Positions 18,497 to 25,634 of a DNA stretch of 36,346 nucleotides are shown piece after piece (the first letter of the stretch is position 1; every line of letters starts with the position of its first letter). A program made the position numbers and the translations under genes. Below the pieces are notes generated by a model, which worked only from the letters and a program-made list of their open reading frames with translations, searched no databases and was not told the origin of the DNA. This DNA comes from Sphingobacterium sp. (GTDB lineage: Bacteria; Bacteroidota; Bacteroidia; Sphingobacteriales; Sphingobacteriaceae): NCBI GenBank assembly GCA_022712315.1, contig JALAGS010000088.1, positions 1-36,346 on the forward strand. The letters are read 5' to 3'.

Positions 18497-20599
18497 CTAT
18501 TTCTTCCGAACAGTAAATGGGTTAGATACAGTACTTCCAGCGTATTCACCCTGTGGAAGTTCTACTGTTAAGACTTGATTTACACCAATACGTATATTGA
18601 TCAGCTGAACGTGCACATTTTTAGCCTGTTGCAACGGATCTGCCACATCAAGCTGCATGTTTGCGGTTGGCTTTGAACGCAATTGTAAGATAACAGGTTG
18701 ATCTAACGTGATGGACCAATCTCCAATCTGATAGGTCCCCGGCTGATGACAACTAAGCTGGAGAATTCCATTCCCTGTATGTTCTACCGCCTGTATATCC
18801 GATGTATTCTGCCAGATTTTTATGCGCTGCATTTCTTTCGTATCGATGACCTTTGTCCCCGGCACAACGATATACGCATAGCTCGCATTGTTTGGCGCCA
18901 CGCCGTGGTCAAACCAAAGCTTGAAGACCTTTCCATGGACAAGATCTTTGGAACGGGAACGGTTAATCCGATACCAAGAACCAGCCTGATCCTTGGTTGT
19001 CAATCCAACCCTCATGGCTACCGGAAAGTAATACAGCACGTTGTTATGCGTTATAAATTCGCCTTGCTTCATGTCCCGTTGTACCGAATCGAGCGTCGAC
19101 GTTTCCTTTCCATTCCAGATAACCGGTCCATTAAGCCAGGTCTGGTTCAACGTTGTTACCACAGGTTCTTGCGCTGCACAATGAATACCGGCACCCAGGC
19201 AAACGACTTCCTTATCGAAAAAGAACCAAGCTTTTTGAGCGGTGACCCCGTCATACTGGACCGACATCGCTGAGGCCCCTGTCTTCCCGTTGCTCACGCC
19301 ACCTGCAAAGTTATTGGCAGCACGTGCCCCCCACTGTTCTTTCAATTCCAGATCGCCCAGATAATCTCTTGTAGTTGTCCCCGGAATTTTGTCCCATTCC
19401 CAAACAGGCATAATATTATAATATTCCGGACCAAACACCTGAATATTGGTCACGCCATCAGACATATTACGACCAAGAACATTTTCGCCATTACCAGACT
19501 CCGATTTATTGGTACGGTTGCTAGCCAAACGTACATTAAAATGGAATTGCTTGCGAAGATGTGCCGTATAGTCACCTTTCCAGTAATGACGATGTGTATC
19601 AAAATCGTCTGCATCAAAAGCTTGGAGACTGTCCAATCTTGCAAGTGCTTTGTTCCAAACCGCATTTTTTGCTGGATCGATCAGCTTCATTTGGGTTAAT
19701 ATAGCTCTCTCCTGTGTCTTTTTTAAGATATCAGGGCGCGAGATTCCGCGGCCATGTACGTTAAAATCGATGTAGCGCGAGCGGATTATCGGCAGATATG
19801 TTTCGTTCAGAAAGCGTTCAAAAAGATCCAATCGTTTACTGTCAACCGCATAAGGGGTCTCACGCACATAGGCCATAACTTTTGAAATCCCTTTCAGAAA
19901 CTCTTCCCCATAGCCCGCAATATACAATTGGGGACCATGTTGTAAATAGGAAAAATCGTATTGAAGTCCCTCTTTGCCATCCACGAGCTGTATCGGAAAA
20001 AGCAGCTGCTCCATCGCTGAGGCCAATAGATCGGCATCCTCCAAAATCAATGCGCGATAAAAGTAATGCATGGCAATATCACTTTTATTCGCTCCTGTTT
20101 TTGTGTAAGGATCGCCACGCTTCATCAGCGCAACCAGTGGCGCCTCTACTGCCGGGGGAATCTTTTCCTTTCCGAATTTCATCAGGATAAGACATACTCC
20201 AATGGCTTTTGGCGAAGCGATTTCATTATGCCACCAATTGGAAGATTCAAAACGATTATTTGCCCAATATTGTGCTGCGAGCAGAATCTTATCGTAAATT
20301 GATTTCTGCTGGTAAGATGTGCTTTGTGGCGATACATAGGCAATAATAAGTGTCCTCAGCCGATCCAAATGCTCTCCCGGAGGCCAAAGTGATATGGACT
20401 TGCTTCCATAATCGATATCCGCCCAGGTACCATCGGCACGCAGCTGATTACACAAGCTTATTGTTTTATCTACATTTGGTAATGGTCCACTCAACTCATC
20501 ATCATACACATGCTTTTTGATAAGTTCAAAAGTTTCCCGGTTCTGCGCCTTTGCCATAACCAGGGCAAAAGGCAATAAAAATATAATTAGTCCTTTCAT
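18497..20599 (-). CDS. PL8 family polysaccharide lyase, chondroitinase AC-like
   Basis: PL8 lyases cleave chondroitin sulfate and/or hyaluronan to unsaturated disaccharides. The length (700 aa) equals that of P. heparinus chondroitinase AC. The residues I recall for that enzyme (Trp127, Asn175, His225, Tyr234, Arg288, Arg292, Glu371) all have counterparts here four positions earlier: Trp123, Asn171, His221, Tyr230, Arg284, Arg288 and Glu367. A signal peptide ends near residue 19 (AKAQ). An alpha/alpha-toroid (about 25-330) is followed by beta-sandwich domains. Its gene follows the sulfatase gene by 21 bp on the same strand. Preference between chondroitin and hyaluronan cannot be set by eye. 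Products would feed the GH88 enzyme encoded on the other side of the shared terminator. Confidence 0.96.
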   Translation of the reverse strand: MKGLIIFLLPFALVMAKAQNRETFELIKKHVYDDELSGPLPNVDKTISLCNQLRADGTWADIDYGSKSISLWPPGEHLDRLRTLIIAYVSPQSTSYQQKSIYDKILLAAQYWANNRFESSNWWHNEIASPKAIGVCLILMKFGKEKIPPAVEAPLVALMKRGDPYTKTGANKSDIAMHYFYRALILEDADLLASAMEQLLFPIQLVDGKEGLQYDFSYLQHGPQLYIAGYGEEFLKGISKVMAYVRETPYAVDSKRLDLFERFLNETYLPIIRSRYIDFNVHGRGISRPDILKKTQERAILTQMKLIDPAKNAVWNKALARLDSLQAFDADDFDTHRHYWKGDYTAHLRKQFHFNVRLASNRTNKSESGNGENVLGRNMSDGVTNIQVFGPEYYNIMPVWEWDKIPGTTTRDYLGDLELKEQWGARAANNFAGGVSNGKTGASAMSVQYDGVTAQKAWFFFDKEVVCLGAGIHCAAQEPVVTTLNQTWLNGPVIWNGKETSTLDSVQRDMKQGEFITHNNVLYYFPVAMRVGLTTKDQAGSWYRINRSRSKDLVHGKVFKLWFDHGVAPNNASYAYIVVPGTKVIDTKEMQRIKIWQNTSDIQAVEHTGNGILQLSCHQPGTYQIGDWSITLDQPVILQLRSKPTANMQLDVADPLQQAKNVHVQLINIRIGVNQVLTVELPQGEYAGSTVSNPFTVRKK

Positions 20600-20620
20600 C
20601 TGTTGTTTAGTATTCCTTGC

Positions 20621-22030
20621 TTAGGGGTATTGACGTTCTGCAGCACGTCCGACGACATCCATTCGGTGCTTCATCAGCTGGTTTTGATCATTATCCAATA
20701 CAGAACTTAACCATTTTGGATTTTCCATATCCTTTTCCCATGCTGTTAGTTTGAGCAGCATCTCTTTTACACGTGCGGGATATTTGGTAGCCAGATTGTG
20801 CTGCTCCCGAAGATCATCTTTGAGATTGAATAATAATATTGGATCATCCTTGACAGCAATTAATTTCCACTCTTTGTGCCGCACAGCCCGAGCAATCCCT
20901 CTGCGCCAAAATAGATAATCATGCCCATTTTTTTCAGCGGTATAGGCGGAGAGCAAACTGATACCATCGATTTGCTGGCCAGGGATTTTCTGACCTTTTA
21001 TTGCGTCGATGCTGGTGGGTAAAATATCCATTCCCGATACCATGGCATCTGATATTATCCCTTTCGGAAGCTTGGCTGGCCATTGCATAATCAGGGGAAC
21101 CCGAATTCCTCCCTCCCATTTCGATCCTTTTAAACCACGCAGCTGCCCATTGTCTGCTCCATTATTTGTCGCAGCACCATTGTCATTCATAAAAATGATT
21201 AAGGTATTGTCATAAAGTCCTTCCTGCTTTAACTGCTGGACCAAGCGTCCAATATTTTCATCCATATTATCGAGCATTGCCAGATAAGCCCGTCGCAAGG
21301 GATCGGCTATATTTTTATACTTATCGATGGTGGCCAATGGTGCTTCAACGGGGGTATGTACAGCATTGAAAGCCAAATACATAAAAAAAGGCTCGTTTCT
21401 GTATTGCTGAATATACGAAATCGCTTTATCAGTCAATGTTTCTGTTAAATAATGAATAGAGTCTTCAGGGACGGCAATCCGGTCGTTATAAAGTATCTGT
21501 GTCGGTTTCACTGTGCCATGAATGGGAAAATAAGGACGATCCCCGCCAATAAAACCATAGAAATGATCAAAGCCACGTTTAAGAGGATTAAACTGTGGTC
21601 CATCACCCTGATGCCATTTACCAATTGCGACAGTTTTATAACCATTATACTTCATGAAATCTGCAATAGTGGCTACCTGCGTATCCATACCGATATCCTC
21701 CGGAGCGACACCCGCTGTGGGGCGTTTGGAAATATTATGTTCGAAACCAAAACGCTGTTGATACCGGCCAGACAGCAAGCCGGCACGAGAGGGAGCACAT
21801 ACCGATGCGGAAGCATAGGCCGACTGAAAACGTATACCATTTTTTGCCAGTGCGTCAATATTCGGGGTGTGGACCTCCTTACCGCCGTAACAGCCAAAAT
21901 CATCATATCCCCCGTCATCACTCAAGATGACAATAACGTTAGGATGTTGCTGTCCGAATACGGGAATCCCAAACTGAAAGAGTATATTCACAAGAGTTAA
22001 TAGACTATAGCATGCAAATCGGTAGATCAT
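20621..22030 (-). CDS. Family S1 sulfatase (Cys-type, formylglycine-dependent), exported
   Basis: It would remove sulfate esters from glycosaminoglycan fragments. The signature C78-A-P-S-R-A-G-L-L-S-G-R supplies the cysteine that is matured to formylglycine. ILSDD (Asp38/Asp39) and FMNDNG supply calcium ligands, and LKGSKWEGGIRVP is the conserved lysine region. I start at ATG 22030 because this puts a signal peptide (to about residue 26, VFGQQ) at the N terminus. A longer in-frame start at 22093 adds 21 polar residues and runs into the putative promoter. The 469-aa length is normal. It is the first gene of a sulfatase-PL8 operon. The maturase is not encoded in this window. Which sulfate position it attacks is not visible. 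Confidence 0.94.
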   Translation of the reverse strand: MIYRFACYSLLTLVNILFQFGIPVFGQQHPNVIVILSDDGGYDDFGCYGGKEVHTPNIDALAKNGIRFQSAYASASVCAPSRAGLLSGRYQQRFGFEHNISKRPTAGVAPEDIGMDTQVATIADFMKYNGYKTVAIGKWHQGDGPQFNPLKRGFDHFYGFIGGDRPYFPIHGTVKPTQILYNDRIAVPEDSIHYLTETLTDKAISYIQQYRNEPFFMYLAFNAVHTPVEAPLATIDKYKNIADPLRRAYLAMLDNMDENIGRLVQQLKQEGLYDNTLIIFMNDNGAATNNGADNGQLRGLKGSKWEGGIRVPLIMQWPAKLPKGIISDAMVSGMDILPTSIDAIKGQKIPGQQIDGISLLSAYTAEKNGHDYLFWRRGIARAVRHKEWKLIAVKDDPILLFNLKDDLREQHNLATKYPARVKEMLLKLTAWEKDMENPKWLSSVLDNDQNQLMKHRMDVVGRAAERQYP

Positions 22031-22088
22031 AACATTAGATTTATCCTTAAATGTAACGCTAAAAGTATAGGATTTTTTGTTAAAAACC

Positions 22089-22102
22089 CGCAAACGATTT
22101 CG
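22089..22102. promoter_or_regulatory. CG-centred pseudopalindrome in the sulfatase/barstar-like divergent promoter region
   Basis: CGCAAACGATTTCG has LacI-operator form and agrees with the site at 14885-14898 at 12 of 14 bases. It overlaps a smaller perfect palindrome AACGATTTCGTT (22093-22104). It lies 58 bp before the sulfatase start codon and 37 bp before the gene at 22140, so it could act on both. Confidence 0.45.
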
Positions 22103-22139
22103 TTAGGCTATTTCTAAAGATTAAAACCAAAGGTCAGAG

Positions 22140-22787
22140 ATGAAAATAGATGAAAGAAAAATTGTAGGTACGCTTGCTCATTTTTTGGTAAATGATTCCG
22201 ATAGCGCTGAGTTTACTGCATTTTTACAATCACTGGATGATAGTCGCCCCAGAATTCGAACCGCCCTTGCTCAATTTGTGACCAAATGGCAAGATCAAGA
22301 AGAGTCTTTTATCTTTCCGAATGAAGATCTTTGGAACGATTTTCGGCAACTCACACAAAGGAATCCCGATCTTGGCGTGGCACTGATCGATGGCAGCAAG
22401 ATCGACAATATTGCAAGTTTTTACGATGAAATTAATGCCGTCTACATGTCCCATGAAAGCTGGCAAATAGGAAGCCTGGATGGTCTGAACGACCTATTTT
22501 ACGGTGGATTTGGCACCTTTAAAGATGCTACTTCACAGTGTATTGTTTGGAAAGATATTGCCCATAGCAGCGCATCGTTGGGCATCAAAACAACTTTGGC
22601 CTATTATCAGGGAAAACTCGGGGCACAATCACCATTCAATCAAACGCATTTTCAAAAGAAACTAGATGAGTTAAAAGCGGGACGGGGAGAAACCTATTTT
22701 GACATCGTTGCCGAAATCATCCGGTCTCACCACAAGATCACCTGGATCTACAAAGGACATCCTCATCACAAATCGGTATATTTATAA
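22140..22787 (+). CDS. Cytoplasmic protein with barstar-like C-terminal segment, function unknown
   Basis: It has 215 residues, no signal peptide and no membrane segment. The N-terminal part (about 1-95) is not recognised. The middle (about 98-145) has FYDEIN..., SLDGLNDLFYGGFG and a following VWKD strand. This resembles the barstar (RNase-inhibitor) pattern of a helix, a LDALxD-type helix and a hydrophobic beta-strand. I give this tentatively: the match is by pattern only and the N-terminal extension is longer than classic barstar (about 90 aa). It is an odd neighbour for glycan-degrading enzymes. It lies 14 bp before the oxidoreductase gene, probably in one transcript, and diverges from the sulfatase operon. 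No partner nuclease is visible in the window. Confidence 0.75.
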   Translation: MKIDERKIVGTLAHFLVNDSDSAEFTAFLQSLDDSRPRIRTALAQFVTKWQDQEESFIFPNEDLWNDFRQLTQRNPDLGVALIDGSKIDNIASFYDEINAVYMSHESWQIGSLDGLNDLFYGGFGTFKDATSQCIVWKDIAHSSASLGIKTTLAYYQGKLGAQSPFNQTHFQKKLDELKAGRGETYFDIVAEIIRSHHKITWIYKGHPHHKSVYL

Positions 22788-22801
22788 TCACTAAACTTAA
22801 C

Positions 22802-23890
22802 ATGATGAAGCATCTGATCAAAATAACTTTCCTGCTTATCTTATTATCCCATGAGGTTGCACAAGCTAGTGAACGCCTTAAAGTAGCTGTTGCGGGACTC
22901 AACCACGACCATGTATTCTTGCTCCTAAATTTATATAAGGATAAGCAAGTTGATATTATAGGTATTGCTGAATCGAATGAAATCCTGTCCAGCAAAATAC
23001 GGACGCAGTATAATCTGCCAAAGACTATCTTTTATCCGGATTTGCCCAGTTTATTGAAGCATGTCAAGCCAGATGCCGTGCTGGCCTACAATCCAACCAA
23101 CGAGCATATCCATGTGGCAGAGGCCTGTCTCCCGCTTAAAATCCCAGTGATGGTCGAGAAGCCTCTTGCAACGACCTTATCTGATGCAAAACGTATTGCT
23201 ACTCTGTCCAAACAGTTTGAAACTCCTTTTTTGGTGAATTATGAAACCACCTGGTATAAAAGCAATCAACAATTGAAACAACTAGTCGACAATGATGAAA
23301 TTGGAAAAATCACACGAATACTTGTAAAAGACGGACATGAAGGTCCGAAGGAAATCGGCTGTAGCAGTTACTTCCTCGACTGGCTTACAGATCCAAAGAA
23401 AAATGGTGGCGGTGCAGTTATGGATTTTGGCTGTTATGGTGCCAATCTGATGACTTGGATCAAAAATGGTGAAAGACCAATTTCGGTCACGGCATTCACA
23501 CAGCAGTTAAAGCCCGAAGTCTATCCGAAGGTAGACGACAATGCCACCATTATTCTGAGCTATCGGGATGGCAGCACAGGCATTATTCAAGCTTCCTGGG
23601 CTTGGCCATATAGTGTTAAAGATTTGCAAGTTTTTGGCACAAAAGCTCAGCTCTACGCTAAAAATGATAAAGAGCTGCTAAAATACAAACAACAGAATGA
23701 TCCACCGGTGATGGTACCGATTACTGTTCCTTACTTTGAGCACCACATTGCTTACCTTGAACAGGTCCTGAAACAAAAAATGATCCCGGAAAATGATCTC
23801 GGATCAATCAACAATAATGTCACTGTTGTTGAAATTTTGGAAGCTGCAAAACGATCGGCTAAAGAAGGAAGGGCGATCGTTCTAAAATAA
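22802..23890 (+). CDS. Exported Gfo/Idh/MocA-family oxidoreductase
   Basis: A signal peptide (about 1-22, VAQAS) precedes an NAD(P)-binding Rossmann domain and the MocA-type C-terminal domain. The family lysine is in E119-K120-P121 and the second-domain motif is GGGAVMDFGCYGAN (202-215). The dinucleotide loop reads AGLNHDH (31-37) where GxGxxG is normal. Exported members with this fold in Bacteroidota include NAD-dependent glycosidases (for example GH109), so a periplasmic glycan-processing role is possible. It could also be a sugar dehydrogenase that keeps a bound cofactor. At 362 aa it is the normal length. It follows the barstar-like gene by 14 bp and ends at a strong terminator. The ATG at 22805 is an equally good start. 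Confidence 0.88.
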   Translation: MMKHLIKITFLLILLSHEVAQASERLKVAVAGLNHDHVFLLLNLYKDKQVDIIGIAESNEILSSKIRTQYNLPKTIFYPDLPSLLKHVKPDAVLAYNPTNEHIHVAEACLPLKIPVMVEKPLATTLSDAKRIATLSKQFETPFLVNYETTWYKSNQQLKQLVDNDEIGKITRILVKDGHEGPKEIGCSSYFLDWLTDPKKNGGGAVMDFGCYGANLMTWIKNGERPISVTAFTQQLKPEVYPKVDDNATIILSYRDGSTGIIQASWAWPYSVKDLQVFGTKAQLYAKNDKELLKYKQQNDPPVMVPITVPYFEHHIAYLEQVLKQKMIPENDLGSINNNVTVVEILEAAKRSAKEGRAIVLK

Positions 23891-23928
23891 AAAAAGTCAG
23901 TAGATAGATAATCTACTGACTTTTTTTA
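23888..23928. terminator. Bidirectional intrinsic terminator after the oxidoreductase gene
   Basis: aaaaagtcagtagat (23891-23905) pairs perfectly with atctactgacttttt (23911-23925) around a 5-nt loop. A T-run follows on each strand, suiting the convergent arrangement with susD. Confidence 0.92.
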
Positions 23929-24039
23929 TTTTGCGCAGGCTTAGAAAATCTCTACAGCTTACCCTGGTTCACGCATACAGCGATCGGTCATTTTTTCAAC
24001 CGCATCGATAGGGGCTTTACTGCTGTTTACCATAGCCCA

Positions 24040-25560
24040 TTAATAACCTGGGTTTTGATACATGCGTGCCGGATCCAGTTTATATTCATCAAAAGGAATT
24101 GGATAGTATCTATCTTTTGTCGATATATTGGAGATTTTCGCATTACCGTAGTCAGCCTGGCTTTTGGTTTTGAAATAAGTCACCAGTTCCTGTGCATTAT
24201 AATTACGGATCAAATCAAACCAACGTTGGTTTTCAAATGCTAGTTCCACACGGCGTTCATGCAATATTGCTTCTTTTAAGGTCGGATATTTGCTGCTATA
24301 GGCAGTATTTAACATGGAGGTCGCATACGAAGGCAATCCTGCACGCTCACGTACCTGATCCAACAGAGCAATAGCTTCGGCATCTTTGCCCAGGTGAAAT
24401 TTTGCTTCGGCCAGCAACAGCATCACATCCGCATAACGGATCAAGATCCAGTCGTTTCCACCCCAGCCGTTTGTTCCGGCAGCATCACTATTATCCCTAA
24501 ATTTGGTTACAAACCAATCGTTAACCTGTGTATTTGTGGCAAACTTCACAGAGAAATCTTTCCGAATGTCGCTTTGTTCGTAATCCTTGACCAGATCTAG
24601 TTTTGCCACTTCACCAACACCTGTAGAATTATAGCGTGAATTGATGGTCTCCCCCCGTGCCTGGTAGTTACGGGCAATACTTGAACTATAATTCTGGTCA
24701 CCCTGTTTGTACTGAACCTGGAAAACTAGTTCTTTACAGCTATTTTTCTTGGTCACATCAAAAACATCGGCATAGGGGATTTCGTTCAGCTTACCGAAAG
24801 TACGCATCTGATAAGCCGCATTGAGGTACTGTTCTGCTTTCGCAAAATTTTCCGCACTCCCTGATGACTGTGTAGCACCCAAAGTTAAGTATACTTGTCC
24901 CAGAATTGCATTGATGGCCGCTTTAGACGCTCTGCCGACAACGTAATCTTTCTGTGTATTGGGAAGATTGCTGGACAAAGCCTCGGTCAAATCTTTAATG
25001 ATCTGTTCGTACACAATTGATTCTTTCTGACGAAAAGCCAATTCATTTGCTTGTTCTTTACTGGTCACCTGTACCGTAGATAATGGAATATCTCCGAATT
25101 TACGTACCATGTGGAAATATAATAACGCACGTACAAATTTTGCTTCCGCAATATAACGTCCTTTTAATTCTGCACTTGTAAAGGTTACATCGTCGACATG
25201 TGAAAGAACCACATTACAACGGCTGATTGCCGCGTACATAGCCGACCAATGTGTCTTTAGATAGGTATTGCTTGGCAGCAACGAAAAGTCATTGAATTGG
25301 AAAGGCTCCCCGGCATTGGATTGGTTATCATTACGTCCCGAATTATCCGAACGTTCCTCGTTATACAATGTACTCGATTCCCCGAGTGTACTTCCCGAAC
25401 GAAGTGACTGGTAGAGACCATTCACAGCCAAAAGCACATCATTTTCCGACTTGAAGTAATCATCGATCGTGACAGCATTGGGATTTTTCTGATTTAAAAA
25501 ATCTTTGGTACATGAAGACAATGCCAACAAAACAAAGGGTAATATATATCTCTTTTTCAT
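24040..25560 (-). CDS. SusD/RagB-family surface glycan-binding lipoprotein (second pair)
   Basis: A lipoprotein signal (LSSC, Cys17, then TKD) and canonical SusD features are present: the N-terminal DDYF and LAVNGLYQSLR helices, AEAKFVRALLYFHMVRKFGDIPL, the LLLAEAKFHLG repeat helix, the ERRVELAFENQRWFDLIR segment and the C-terminal YYPIPFDEYKLDPARMYQNPGY end. This is classic SusD (506 aa), unlike the divergent SusD at 4671. It should bind glycan at the cell surface together with the SusC protein encoded upstream. The 74-bp spacer from susC holds a small RNA hairpin. The 110 bp after its stop codon up to the terminator show no convincing gene. Confidence 0.96.
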   Translation of the reverse strand: MKKRYILPFVLLALSSCTKDFLNQKNPNAVTIDDYFKSENDVLLAVNGLYQSLRSGSTLGESSTLYNEERSDNSGRNDNQSNAGEPFQFNDFSLLPSNTYLKTHWSAMYAAISRCNVVLSHVDDVTFTSAELKGRYIAEAKFVRALLYFHMVRKFGDIPLSTVQVTSKEQANELAFRQKESIVYEQIIKDLTEALSSNLPNTQKDYVVGRASKAAINAILGQVYLTLGATQSSGSAENFAKAEQYLNAAYQMRTFGKLNEIPYADVFDVTKKNSCKELVFQVQYKQGDQNYSSSIARNYQARGETINSRYNSTGVGEVAKLDLVKDYEQSDIRKDFSVKFATNTQVNDWFVTKFRDNSDAAGTNGWGGNDWILIRYADVMLLLAEAKFHLGKDAEAIALLDQVRERAGLPSYATSMLNTAYSSKYPTLKEAILHERRVELAFENQRWFDLIRNYNAQELVTYFKTKSQADYGNAKISNISTKDRYYPIPFDEYKLDPARMYQNPGY

Positions 25561-25586
25561 CCTGTTATTTTTTTATTTTTCATCGG

Positions 25587-25616
25587 CCTACGCAACCGCA
25601 AAGAGCAGTCCGTAGG
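25587..25616 (-). other. Stem-loop in the susC-susD spacer
   Basis: CCTACG/CGTAGG arms (25587-25592 and 25611-25616) enclose a second short paired segment (ACTGC with GCGGT, one wobble pair). It lies 26 nt before the susD start codon, so it could influence RNA processing or SusD translation relative to SusC. Confidence 0.4.
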
Positions 25617-25634
25617 ATTAATTTTATCCTGCTA

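Noticed and set aside
18746..19273. 175-codon plus-strand frame inside the PL8 gene, and the similar 182-codon frame at 21452-22000 inside the sulfatase gene
   Set aside because: Both are antisense shadows of genes with complete catalytic motifs; they have no signal, domain or spacing of their own.
23929..24039. A 24-codon minus-strand frame (MVNSSKAPIDAVEK...) between the terminator and susD
   Set aside because: Too short, no recognisable motif and no homology I can name; it could be a relic, but there is not enough to support a call.
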